From Chitinophaga sp. sic0106 (GTDB lineage Bacteria; Bacteroidota; Bacteroidia; Chitinophagales; Chitinophagaceae), in contig NZ_JAHUWJ010000013.1 in assembly GCF_019219075.1 (NCBI RefSeq), positions 124,001 to 188,000 of the forward strand: a stretch of 64,000 bases of DNA. The letters are read 5' to 3'. Position 1 is the stretch's first letter. The number at the start of each line of letters is the position of its first letter. The position numbers were made by a program, and so were the translations under genes. Under the pieces are notes generated by a model. The model did no database searches. It was not told where the DNA came from and saw only the letters and a program-made list of their open reading frames with translations. Shown piece by piece: positions 55,992 to 64,000 of this stretch.

Positions 55992-56951
55992 ATGAAGCAT
56001 TTCAGCCCATCGAATCCTTATGACATCACCGTTTTTTTATGCTCGTTAATTATTGCATTTACCGGGGCAATAATCATATCAATACAACAACATGCAGCAC
56101 ATCCGATTTTACACATCAGCAAATATAACGCTGACGAATACACGATAAACAAAATATTAAGATTCAGCAGCGGCTATACTGGTGTATTAAAAGAACCCTT
56201 CTGGATCATCGGTTCACATAGATATCGATTAGGTAAAACAATTCAGTATAACACCGGAATTTCCGGTCCCCTTCGTGTAGTGGCGGTATTAAACAATAGC
56301 ATTGCGGCAAAAAATATAATAATTGCCCCTGCAAAAGTCCCTACCCCTACAGTCATAATACCCCGGGCTGTTATCTTCGGACCAGCACAGGTTTTTGCCG
56401 GCACGCCGTGCATCTATTACTGCAAGAATGATTCAGCAATTGCTTACCAGTGGAAATTATTGAGTGACAGTAACTGCCTGCAAACCAGCAACACCTTTCG
56501 CTTTACCTTTCGTACTCCTGGTGAGCAGCTCCTAACACTTACCCTGAATAACAATCCAGCTACCACTATCATCAAATCGATTCTGGTATTAGCACCAACA
56601 GATAAAAAACCATTACCAGCATTGGTGATCCCAGATCCCATCCCGGTTATCCCTTCATCGGCAATTTCAATTACACCTTCGATCAGTGATTCTCAATTCA
56701 AACAACTGTTCCTTCAGTTACTGGAAGAAAAAAAAGAAGAGCGCGAACTAGCACAATACCTCTGCCATCAACTGGAAACAGTGGTTATCATTAATGACAA
56801 ACAATCTGTTAGTTTCCTCCAATGTTATACACAGCTACAAAACAGAAAAAATATCCGGCTGCTTTCCTTATCACTAGCCAGAAGTGAGCAAGGTTGCATA
56901 ACAGCAATAAGAATCAGGTATGACAAAAAAAAATTTATAGGACTATTTTAA
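55992..56951 (+). CDS. PKD-domain membrane protein, probable type VI TssP
   Basis: 319 residues. One N-terminal membrane helix (about 12-32, ITVFLCSLIIAFTGAIIIS) and then a periplasmic or surface part: a beta-rich segment, a PKD-like domain (AGTPCIYYCKNDSAIAYQWKL...FRFTFRTPGEQLLTLTL, about 140-195), a proline-rich linker and a coiled-coil/beta tail. This fits a type-iii-specific membrane component, most likely TssP, and the gene leads the tssE-tssF run, with tssE 10 bases after it. The assignment is from layout and context only. Confidence 0.55.
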   Translation: MKHFSPSNPYDITVFLCSLIIAFTGAIIISIQQHAAHPILHISKYNADEYTINKILRFSSGYTGVLKEPFWIIGSHRYRLGKTIQYNTGISGPLRVVAVLNNSIAAKNIIIAPAKVPTPTVIIPRAVIFGPAQVFAGTPCIYYCKNDSAIAYQWKLLSDSNCLQTSNTFRFTFRTPGEQLLTLTLNNNPATTIIKSILVLAPTDKKPLPALVIPDPIPVIPSSAISITPSISDSQFKQLFLQLLEEKKEERELAQYLCHQLETVVIINDKQSVSFLQCYTQLQNRKNIRLLSLSLARSEQGCITAIRIRYDKKKFIGLF

Positions 56952-56961
56952 ACGACCAACC

Positions 56962-57360
56962 ATGCATAATAAATATATTCAACTTCCGCTGCAGATAAAT
57001 GGACTACTGCAAGGATACAAACAACCAAGAATTCATATTAAAGACTCTATTAAACAGCACATATGGCTACTCGTAAACACCTACCAGGGTGAGCACCAGC
57101 ATTCTCCCGGCTATGGCTTTCCACTTTGGGAACAAAACACACGTGTTAACCCAACTGAGCAGATGCTGAAATCTAATATAGAGCTGGCATTTCAACAATA
57201 CCTTTCTAAATTCGAATCACGCCTGCAACATATTGAAATCGCAGTTTCGTTTGATCATGAGCATTTCATCACCATTGTGCTTAATGGTTATACCATCTAC
57301 TGCAACCAGGAATTTAACATCGACTATCAATTTTTGATTCACCCCTTGCTGTATAAATGA
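56962..57360 (+). CDS. tssE: Type VI secretion baseplate protein TssE (gp25-like)
   Basis: 132 residues with the gp25 pattern: INGLLQGYKQPRIHIKDSIKQHIWLLVNTYQGEHQHSPGYGFPLWE (early part), NPTEQMLKSNIELAFQQYL and RLQHIEIAVSF. It is the baseplate part that contacts the sheath base. Its stop overlaps the tssF start by four bases (ATGA at 57357-57360), a sign of coupled translation. Confidence 0.85.
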   Translation: MHNKYIQLPLQINGLLQGYKQPRIHIKDSIKQHIWLLVNTYQGEHQHSPGYGFPLWEQNTRVNPTEQMLKSNIELAFQQYLSKFESRLQHIEIAVSFDHEHFITIVLNGYTIYCNQEFNIDYQFLIHPLLYK

Positions 57361-59126
57361 TTATGAAATCCGCTATCAGATCAAGGTTACTGCAACTGGC
57401 TGCGTCACATTTGAATGACAGCAAAGCCAGTGTTATTCCTGCTGACCCTATAGTGACTATCCTAATGGAAGGATTGGCAGGGGAATTGGCACAATTACAC
57501 CAACTATATGAGCAGATGCAGCATGGCATTGCACAGCATCTGGCATCCGTGCTATTAAAGAATACTGTCACCACGAGTATACCCGGCCACACAATACTAC
57601 ATGCTACTCCTGCTGATAAAATTCTGATCGATCCAACATACACCTTTACACCTTCAGAAGGGGTTGACTATGCTTTTGTACCCGCTGGCACCTTCCATCT
57701 ATTCCCTGCGGCATTAACACATATCATTTACCCGGACCAAATTGTAAGGATTAACGAGCAGCTACAACCAGAAAAAATCATTACAGAACCCATTCTTACG
57801 AATACTACACCGCAGATAATATTAATGGTTAATACCAACAGTCCTGTACTAACAGACCTTTCCGGATTATCCATTTACCTGGAAATTTCAGAACAGCTGC
57901 AAACCAAGGTGGCACCCTTGCTTTCAATTATAACCTGCAAAATAAATGGACGTACAGCATCCACCAGCCAGGGATATTACCAGGGTATTAACCCGGAGCC
58001 GATCTCTATCCCCCTGGTATACAGAGAGCAAGCGTTGAACAATTATCGATCGCAAACCATCACTGTTAGGTCGTGTGAGCTAACAGATCATTCCAATGCT
58101 GAACCACCTGCGGTGTTACATACATTCCTGGAGAAGCATTTAATTGAGCTTCCAGCCTGTTCCTGGTGGATAACATTGGAATTCCCTGGTATGCCGCAGG
58201 ATTGGCTGCAACACATCCATTGTATCATAAATTGCTTTCCGGTAGTTAACATCTCCGCCAATACGATTATTCATGAAATTCACCCACTGTATAAAGTATT
58301 TCAATTAAGGTGTGAGGACGATTTCTTATGTCTTGGCACGGTGGCCGATCAGACAGGAAAGCATTTTCGGCAGGTGGTAGACAAGACCGCCAGCACGCTA
58401 TTACCAGGAGAAATAAACCTGTTACATGCAGGAAAAAGAAGGATGGATCAAAGGGAGATCGTTATCCAATTGGAAAGCTGCACTTCACAGTTGCGGGAGG
58501 AACTCCAATTGCTTGATCGGTCAGATAATAACAATCTCCTGCAAATTCTGGAAGAATTAACGCAGCAGGTTAATTATATCCAGGAACTGATACATGAGCA
58601 CCCACGGCGGGCGCCCTGGCCCATCATTGCATTTCAACCCCTGGAAGCATCCACCCATCTGAAAATCGAATACTTTACCACAAAAGGAGACAGGCTACCC
58701 ACAATAGCTCCCTTTAGTCTCTGGCAAGAGCTGGCAACCAGTGCCTTCCTTCCCGGCAGCATCTACAATCTTACTACCATATACCAGGGAACAGCTGCCC
58801 CTGGTCCGGAAAAACAGGTTCAGTTATTTCGTGCACAGCTATACTCACAAAACAGGATAGTAAATAGTGCAGATATTGAATTATGTTGCCAAAATATCTT
58901 AGGCCGATATTATACTGGTATTCAAATCGAGAAAGAGGCGTTATTATCCACTATTCCCGGAAAAGGTTATGAAATGACGATTTCTGTATATGTTGCTCTC
59001 GATAAATCAGCGGCTGGCTGTACACCGCTCTTGTTGGAGTACTACAGAAAACAGATACATCAGCAGCTAAACGACAAAGGAGTGGGGTTGGTACCTTATC
59101 GTGTATTCCTGCGTCCTGAAAAATGA
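57357..59126 (+). CDS. tssF: Type VI secretion baseplate protein TssF
   Basis: 589 residues. The N-terminus (SRLLQLAASHLNDSK, PADPIVTILMEGLAGELAQLHQLYEQM) and central TPSEGVDYAFVPAGTFHLFP, IPACSWWITLEFPG-like segments match the type iii TssF. It forms the wedge around the spike with TssG. It overlaps tssE by four bases; an alternative Met is at 57363. Convergent with the DUF2490 gene, 29 bases away. Confidence 0.83.
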   Translation: MIMKSAIRSRLLQLAASHLNDSKASVIPADPIVTILMEGLAGELAQLHQLYEQMQHGIAQHLASVLLKNTVTTSIPGHTILHATPADKILIDPTYTFTPSEGVDYAFVPAGTFHLFPAALTHIIYPDQIVRINEQLQPEKIITEPILTNTTPQIILMVNTNSPVLTDLSGLSIYLEISEQLQTKVAPLLSIITCKINGRTASTSQGYYQGINPEPISIPLVYREQALNNYRSQTITVRSCELTDHSNAEPPAVLHTFLEKHLIELPACSWWITLEFPGMPQDWLQHIHCIINCFPVVNISANTIIHEIHPLYKVFQLRCEDDFLCLGTVADQTGKHFRQVVDKTASTLLPGEINLLHAGKRRMDQREIVIQLESCTSQLREELQLLDRSDNNNLLQILEELTQQVNYIQELIHEHPRRAPWPIIAFQPLEASTHLKIEYFTTKGDRLPTIAPFSLWQELATSAFLPGSIYNLTTIYQGTAAPGPEKQVQLFRAQLYSQNRIVNSADIELCCQNILGRYYTGIQIEKEALLSTIPGKGYEMTISVYVALDKSAAGCTPLLLEYYRKQIHQQLNDKGVGLVPYRVFLRPEK

Positions 59127-59155
59127 ACTGGTCGCGTGGAGCACTGTAATACTGC

Positions 59156-59959
59156 TTAATGCTTTTTACGCTCCCAAATAATATCCACGGCCAGGTAATG
59201 CACATCTGTGATATTATGGCCGGAGCCCAGCAGGTCATTCATATAGCCAATATCAAGTGAGAATGGCAGATGTAAGGAATGTGTGGAGTAATAAACGGTA
59301 AACCTTGTTTCACGGTATCCATATCGTGCCCATTCCTCTGGTTCATGTTCTTTACTGATGGAAAAGAGGACTTCAGCACTGCCACTCAATTTGGAATGAT
59401 TCGGGCCAGGGAATGGCATACTCAGTTGTGACTTAATCCGTGTTCTGAACTGAAAATTTTCCTCGTCAGTTTGAAAATCAGGCATAAAAAACTTCCTGAA
59501 CTCCTGACGTATCGTATTCTTCCATTTAAGCTGGGCAATGGATGTCGTCAATGCATATCGGCCGTAGAGCCGAAATTCCTGTTCAAACGCGGGGTCCGCA
59601 CTATGATACGGATATACCTGTTCGTAGCTATTCTGCCTCCTGTAACTCAGGGCATAGGAAAACTCCCGGTTCTGCCGGTAATGGTGGAAGAACTCCTGAT
59701 TCAACACTAATATAGCCTGATGGTGAATAGGATCGGCGTCGCGTGTAGGATTACTGGTTCTGCCGATACCAATGTATGAGAGTGAAGTCACTTTTCCTGC
59801 GGTATCCAATGGCTGCCGCAAACCCAACGCCATCCAGAAAGCAGTATTGGCCTTGCCCAATCCAGGAGGGCTAATCTGCGCTGAAGTTGTTCTTGCAATC
59901 AGGAGGGTAAATACGAAAAAAATAATATTTGCAAATGATTTATTGATACTGAATTTCAT
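59156..59959 (-). CDS. DUF2490-like outer-membrane barrel protein
   Basis: About 267 residues with a signal peptide (MKFSINKSFANIIFFVFTLL...TTSAQ). The rest is a pattern of amphipathic strands rich in Tyr/Phe/Arg (FFHHYRQNREFSYALSYRR, YGRYALTTSIAQLKWK) and fits the DUF2490 outer-membrane family. Function unknown. It lies inside the type VI locus on the same strand as tssB, tssC and the DUF4138-like gene, but 470 bases beyond the last. The start at 59959 is chosen because the signal peptide begins there. Confidence 0.72.
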   Translation of the reverse strand: MKFSINKSFANIIFFVFTLLIARTTSAQISPPGLGKANTAFWMALGLRQPLDTAGKVTSLSYIGIGRTSNPTRDADPIHHQAILVLNQEFFHHYRQNREFSYALSYRRQNSYEQVYPYHSADPAFEQEFRLYGRYALTTSIAQLKWKNTIRQEFRKFFMPDFQTDEENFQFRTRIKSQLSMPFPGPNHSKLSGSAEVLFSISKEHEPEEWARYGYRETRFTVYYSTHSLHLPFSLDIGYMNDLLGSGHNITDVHYLAVDIIWERKKH

Positions 59960-60431
59960 GTTAACTGTTAACAAGAGAAAGGAATACAGCACTACAGGTG
60001 ACCGCTCCGGTCAGTCACATGCAGGTCTGATTGTTCACTGTAATAATTTTATGTAGGGGATCAGGAATTACTGGATGGAGTATGTATCGATGTTTGGGCG
60101 TGATGAAAAACACCGTTATCACACTAATACTAAAGCTCCCAAAACCGTCTCCTTCGACATAAATATAATCCAGCTGCTAAATTAAATGCTCACTGCGTTC
60201 ATTCTTAGTACAAATCAGGAATTAACTATCCGAAAACTGTACATCAGGCTTAATAAGTATAAAAAAAGCAGGAGGCCCTGCGGCAATTGCACACAGGACC
60301 TATCCTACTTATCGTTAAACCCAAATGGAAAGAATGTGAAAACATTCCATCTTTATGATGAGCCATCTCAATATATGCTAATCAAAATTTTCTTTTCCTG
60401 CCATTGCGGTAGTTTCCTCATGGGTATTATC
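59960..60431. other. Intergenic region downstream of the DUF4138-like gene
   Basis: 472 bases with no convincing gene. An 83-residue plus-strand frame (60186-60437) has no recognisable features and overlaps the end of the neighbour. A minus-strand terminator lies at 60261-60281. Confidence 0.55.
60261..60281 (-). terminator. Probable terminator after the DUF4138-like gene
   Basis: On the minus strand GCAGG (60281-60277 side) pairs with CCTGC, four-base loop, followed by seven T. The stem is short (5 bp), so this is a modest call. Confidence 0.5.
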
Positions 60432-61292
60432 TCATGAAAAGTCCGGTTCCAGCATATATCCCGGGAGATTTTTTCGCCGAATTTTCACAATCAACGGAGG
60501 AGGAATATTTCTAAGTTTTATCGCGATCCAGATTATTTCTTCATCAAGCATCAACGCAGGTATTACAAGACCCATGGCAGCTTTCTGCCCCTTTGGGATC
60601 AGTGAATTACCCATCCGAAGCAGCAGCGGTACACCTTTTAATATTTTAGTCCGGGTATCGAATGTTAGTACCCTGACAGCTTCTATTTCTGCGGGAACCG
60701 ATGATTTGCCGACCATCCTGAGGTGAAAGTAAAACCGACCATCTAGTTTCATGCCTCGTACTAAACCAGCTGTGATTTTCCGCAGTTTCGTGGTGCAATG
60801 CAGCTTTCCGGCTTCTTGCAAAAAATTAGCGGAGATCCTGTATATGCCTGCGGTATCCGTGGAGCTCATGTCGTTGGTAACTATATTGCTGGTTTGGGCG
60901 AGCAGCTGCTGCCAGCTGTTGGATGATGACATGCGGTTACGTGATTTACGTTTTTCCGGAATCCGGCATCGTTTCGTTTCGGTTGCTGTAGCAGCATTGT
61001 ATAATATTACCACGGGGTATATTTTCTTTGTTGTGATTACTACTGCATTCAAAGCGATGGGAGGTATTCCAGCGGCGCGAATCATAGCCACCTTGCCGAC
61101 CAGCTGTGTGACAAACCAGGGATGTTCACTTTCTACCTGCACAGCTTTTATGGTGTGCCTGCAGGTAACCAATGTGGCTGCTTTCCCTGCAACTACAATA
61201 GTATCAATTTGTGCCAATACGTGCTGGCATCCTAGCGCTGATAGCAACAAAAGCCAGCTAGCGGGTTTGATCATAGTTAGTTTCCCATTCAT
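60432..61292 (-). CDS. DUF4138/TraN-like exported protein in the type VI locus
   Basis: About 286 residues. An N-terminal signal (MIKPASWLLLLSALGC...VLAQ; a lipoprotein cut at Cys is also possible) is followed by IDTIVVAGKAATLVTCRHTIKAVQVES, IRAAGIPPIALNAVVITTKKIYPVVILYN, the pattern of the VirB9-like N-domain of Bacteroidota conjugation protein TraN (DUF4138). The C-terminal half is beta-rich and ends VKIRRKNLPGYM. It overlaps tssC by 35 bases; an AAGGAG about nine bases before the ATG at 61292 supports that start, although 61274 and 61316 are possible. It might supply the outer-membrane or periplasmic role of TssQ/TssR. Family call is by eye, moderate. Confidence 0.55.
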   Translation of the reverse strand: MNGKLTMIKPASWLLLLSALGCQHVLAQIDTIVVAGKAATLVTCRHTIKAVQVESEHPWFVTQLVGKVAMIRAAGIPPIALNAVVITTKKIYPVVILYNAATATETKRCRIPEKRKSRNRMSSSNSWQQLLAQTSNIVTNDMSSTDTAGIYRISANFLQEAGKLHCTTKLRKITAGLVRGMKLDGRFYFHLRMVGKSSVPAEIEAVRVLTFDTRTKILKGVPLLLRMGNSLIPKGQKAAMGLVIPALMLDEEIIWIAIKLRNIPPPLIVKIRRKNLPGYMLEPDFS

Positions 61293-62577
61293 TGTTTTGT
61301 TCTCCTTTATGTCCATCCATTCGGATCAGGAAATTCCTGGCCGGGAAGTAAGGTTTCAGAAAAATATCCAGGTGGATGGTATCCTTATCTTTGTTATCCT
61401 GCTCAAATCTTCGGATTTCAAAGTCTTCTATGAGGCGTTCCGGCCCTGTGATACCATCCAGGAATTGTATGATCTGTCGCTGCAGGTCCTTACGTGTATT
61501 CGCACTAAAATTCTCAAATGCCCTACGGTTTAGGAAATCAATCAATACTTTTGTTACGTAGTCAAAAACACGGACTACAGAATAAGTTTGCAAGCCGAGG
61601 TTATCACCGGTAAACAATGTTCTGGCACTGAATGCCATCACCTTTCCATACTCCTGTACAATGGGAACCAGTCCCAGCTTTTCAAGAATGGTAATCTCAC
61701 TTTTTTTCAGCGAGAAGTTGACTCCTTCCACATCCACGAGGCTGCCGAACTTTTTGCCGGCGGTTACCTGCGACATAATAGTTTGATATATACGGCCTGC
61801 CAGTGCGCCGGATGCCGGCACATACAAATGGGCATTTTCTCCTACCATCTCTGCTCTGGCGCGCCCCACCAGCCAATTGCAGGTCATAATTACATTGGAG
61901 CGGTATGGATCAGCACCAGTTAACTGAGCCATTTCAAACACTTCCATTACATCATCCGGTGCATCGAGTTGACAAAAATCAGTGACCAGCATACACTTAT
62001 TTTCATATGCAATTCTCGCCCACCTCTCCAGTATCATATTTGATCCGGCATACCCTGGAATAATTAACAAGCTGTAATTCTCTCGTAAATCAAGTCGGTC
62101 ATAGTGCTGCTGTAACTCCGATTTTACGGCATCTAAAAAGCGGGTATTATCTGCGTCCCTTAACTGTTCGGGTGCTACATTCAGAAAGCTGACATTTTTC
62201 ACCTTATCGGTGGTAGTATTGCTGAAAAACAGGGATACATTCCGATAGGATTGTTCCAGTTCTTTTGTTTCATCAAGTGCTAATAGTAAATTTTCCTTTA
62301 ATAGAGTTTCTGCCTGGAGGATCGAGTCATTACAAGCAGTTTGCATTTTAGGTAGGTCGTCATAACTTGTCAGCAGCCCCGCCCAAATTTGTAATAATTT
62401 TTTCAGTCGCATCCGGTCGGCTTCTTTAGAGGCCTCCGTTAAAAACAGGTGTCGCCGCGCTTTGCGTTCCGGGTTTAGATTCTGGGTTCCTTCAATGGCT
62501 GACTCTAACAGTTCAAATCCGCCAAAGTTCACCAGGGCCTGCAATGGCAGTGCCAACTGTACTTCTGTGGTTAACAT
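61258..62577 (-). CDS. tssC: Type VI secretion sheath large subunit TssC
   Basis: 439 residues of the Bacteroidota TssC (DUF5458) type. Typical pieces: LPLQALVNFGGFELLESAIEGT near the start, LLIIPGYAGSNMILERWARIAYENKCMLVTDF and the C-terminal LIEDFEIRRFEQDNKDKDTIHLDIFLKPYFPARNFLI, which is the sheath handshake and tail. With TssB it forms the contractile cytoplasmic sheath. Its 5' end is separated from tssB by about 1 kb of repeats. Confidence 0.92.
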   Translation of the reverse strand: MLTTEVQLALPLQALVNFGGFELLESAIEGTQNLNPERKARRHLFLTEASKEADRMRLKKLLQIWAGLLTSYDDLPKMQTACNDSILQAETLLKENLLLALDETKELEQSYRNVSLFFSNTTTDKVKNVSFLNVAPEQLRDADNTRFLDAVKSELQQHYDRLDLRENYSLLIIPGYAGSNMILERWARIAYENKCMLVTDFCQLDAPDDVMEVFEMAQLTGADPYRSNVIMTCNWLVGRARAEMVGENAHLYVPASGALAGRIYQTIMSQVTAGKKFGSLVDVEGVNFSLKKSEITILEKLGLVPIVQEYGKVMAFSARTLFTGDNLGLQTYSVVRVFDYVTKVLIDFLNRRAFENFSANTRKDLQRQIIQFLDGITGPERLIEDFEIRRFEQDNKDKDTIHLDIFLKPYFPARNFLIRMDGHKGEQNNEWETNYDQTR

Positions 62578-63579
62578 AACAATGCTTTTTGTCTTTATAT
62601 AAAATAACTCTCTTAATTTTATTCTTCGTCCGGGGTAGTCGTTTACTTCACGGTAGCATCATCATCTGATTATCGTATACATCACCGCGAAAGCGCAGTT
62701 CTTAACAATACACCGGATTTTCACGCAAAAATCACTGCCCTTTCAGTTATTTCATGAATTGTGATGATGGTGCACGTTGGCTCCTGCCTCTGACCTATTA
62801 TTACTAATACATTTGTTTACTTCGTTGCGAATACACAGCCATATATTCCAATGTCTTACCGCAATCTGGCCAACAATCCTACGCCGTTGCCCTGTCATCA
62901 TTTAACATGTATTGCCTCCAACCCTCCTATATCTTTTCAAGATCAATTTAGCTATACAGCCTCTACTACAATTTCAAAATACACATGTCATTACCCTTCC
63001 ACTCCATCTGCATCTTTCCCAAAAACATTGCAACTGATTAACCGCTACAACCCCAACAGCACCTTCATCTCCTCAAAACAATTACCCACTATAACATACC
63101 ATGTACTCTTAAAATCAACATGGCATCCCATCCCAACTCCACCAACATCTCCCAAAAAACTCTCACCCACTACAACAACCACAAAAGTTTCCCCATTTAA
63201 CCGCCGCACCCGCAAAATCAACACAGCATCCCATCGCAACTCCACCTTCATCTCCCCAAAAAACTTTCACCCACTACAGCAACCACAAAAGTTCCCCCGT
63301 TTTACCGACGTACTATTAAAATCAACATGGCATTCCATCCCAACTCCACCAACATCTCCCAAATAACTTTCACCCACTACAGCAACCACAAAAGTTTCCC
63401 CGTTTAACCGCCGCACCCGCAAAATCAACACAGCATCCCATCCCAACTCCACCTTCATCTCCCACAAAAACTTTCACCCACTACAGCAACCAATAAAACC
63501 GTTTAACCGCCACACCCGCAAAATCAACTCGGCATTCATCTCCTCAAAACGATCAATCACAATAACCACGACTGCCCCC
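62578..63579. other. 1-kb repeat-bearing spacer between tssB and tssC
   Basis: 1002 bases where sheath genes are normally adjacent. The left 270 bases (62578-62850) are ordinary AT-rich DNA with no exact TAnnTTTG box on the minus strand. From about 62850 to 63560 the plus strand is rich in A and C with very little G (for example two G in 63121-63180), and holds the tandem array at 63111. The 171-residue plus-strand frame here is open because G-poor DNA lacks TAG and TGA, and is not called as a gene. Confidence 0.7.
63111..63560. repeat. Imperfect ~103-bp tandem repeat array
   Basis: Four full copies start at 63111, 63214, 63318 and 63421, each beginning AAAATCAACA; a partial fifth starts at 63520, and a degraded copy precedes the array (about 63020-63110). 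Copies 1 and 3 (TGGCAT, ACCAACATCT) and copies 2 and 4 (CAGCAT, ACCTTCATCT) are more alike, so a dimer of about 207 bp was duplicated. Conserved core: AACTTTCACCCACTACAGCA and GTTTAACCGCCGCACCCGC. The unit length is not a multiple of three. Confidence 0.85.
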
Positions 63580-64000
63580 TCACAACTCCTCCGCCAATTT
63601 CTCCACCACCGCCAGCAACGCCGCCCTCGCCTCCACATCCTCCAGTGCCGCCCTCAACAACTTATTAGTATGCAAATGCTTCAGCGCCTGCAAATACAAC
63701 GCCCGGGTAGTAGCCATATCCTGCAAAAACAAACTCTGCATAGTAATTCCCGACGGACCAAAATCCGCCACTTCCCTGAACCGCAGCTCCTCTTTAACAG
63801 GCGCACCGCGTGCATCCTTAAAGGTTATCTTCACCGAAGGCTGATAATGCGAAAACACCGCCGCAATGCCCGTCAACCCCGTCACTATCTCCGGCCTCAA
63901 TGGCGGAAACTGCGTCAGGCGCTCCGTAAATAATGTTCTGTTAGGAGAAATCTCCGTGATGGATTCTTGGGCGTCCGGCCTGATTTCAGTGCCTCCAATC
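63580..64000 (-). CDS. tssB: Type VI secretion sheath small subunit TssB (5' end outside window)
   Basis: At least 139 residues. The frame is open to the window's right edge without a stop, so the true start lies beyond base 64000. The end matches TssB: RPEIVTGLTGIAAVF, SVKITFKDARG, RFREVADFGPSGITMQS and the C-terminal LRAALEDVEARAALLAVVEK that pairs with TssC. It makes the contractile sheath. The TTG at 63900 that opens the shorter frame is not the start. Confidence 0.85.
   Translation of the reverse strand, partial: IGGTEIRPDAQESITEISPNRTLFTERLTQFPPLRPEIVTGLTGIAAVFSHYQPSVKITFKDARGAPVKEELRFREVADFGPSGITMQSLFLQDMATTRALYLQALKHLHTNKLLRAALEDVEARAALLAVVEKLAEEL

Noticed and set aside
60186..60437. 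83-residue plus-strand frame
   Set aside because: No recognisable domain, lies over a minus-strand terminator and the end of the DUF4138-like gene.
62851..63366. 171-residue Pro/Thr/Ser-rich plus-strand frame
   Set aside because: G-poor DNA has few TAG/TGA stops, so long frames arise by chance; the repeats shift frame (103-bp unit) and no signal, domain or start context supports it.
63045..63467. Two short minus-strand frames with repeated peptide (DAVLILRVRRLNGETFVV)
   Set aside because: They are translations of the same DNA repeat in frames broken between copies; no coding constraint visible.
63111..63560. CRISPR-like array
   Set aside because: Units are long, continuous and imperfect, without distinct spacers; no cas genes nearby.

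Overview
The window looks like a chromosomal piece of a Bacteroidota bacterium, most probably Chitinophagaceae (Chitinophaga-like). This rests on protein families rather than a database search: a SusC/SusD pair with its ECF sigma/FecR partners, a secreted protease with a type IX sorting tail, DUF6443-type RHS proteins, DUF4230, DUF6607 and HmuY proteins, an HU-CCDC81/SPOR-like fusion, and a Bacteroidota-specific (subtype iii) type VI secretion locus. Several promoters match the Bacteroidota -7 consensus TAnnTTTG. No rRNA, tRNA, CRISPR array or transposase was seen.

Layout. 1-3913: the end of a polyprenol-phosphate mannosyltransferase, a DMT-type exporter, and a thermolysin-like secreted protease facing the other way. 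4276-12651: an AT-rich RHS island with a secreted YD-repeat protein, a 1469-residue RHS protein ending in a metzincin-like zinc protease domain, and a small lipoprotein that is a good immunity candidate. 12928-19939: sigma factor, FecR, SusC and SusD on the minus strand, a nutrient-uptake system with its own surface-signalling switch. 20084-31051: mostly housekeeping and scattered genes (S9 peptidase, AraC regulator, acetyltransferase, cupin, DUF4230, RRM protein, 2-oxoacid dehydrogenase E2, CinA, thioesterase, DoxX). 31329-37202: a large TPR protein, a beta-barrel protein and an HU/SPOR-like membrane protein. 37212-48115: dTDP-sugar-reductase-like enzyme, prolyl oligopeptidase, phosphofructokinase plus pyruvate kinase, acetyltransferase, MFS exporter, aldehyde dehydrogenase, pantothenate kinase and a metallo-hydrolase. 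48202-51861: an apparent heme-uptake operon (TonB receptor, HmuY, DUF6607). 51978-64000: a type VI secretion locus.

The type VI locus is the most interesting part. It carries the tube (tssD), sheath (tssB, tssC), baseplate (tssK, tssG, tssE, tssF) and Bacteroidota-specific membrane parts (tssN, tssO, probable tssP), arranged in at least three transcription units. ClpV, VgrG, TssQ and TssR are not recognised here; they may lie to the right of the window or elsewhere. Two features are unusual. The sheath genes tssB and tssC, normally adjacent, are separated by about 1 kb holding an array of roughly 103-bp imperfect repeats with almost no G on the plus strand. A protein resembling DUF4138/TraN of conjugative transposons overlaps the end of tssC and is followed by a DUF2490 outer-membrane barrel.

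Intergenic spaces repeatedly contain long, near-perfect palindromes with a three-base TTC/GAA loop, often in adjacent pairs; they look like a family of dispersed intergenic elements.
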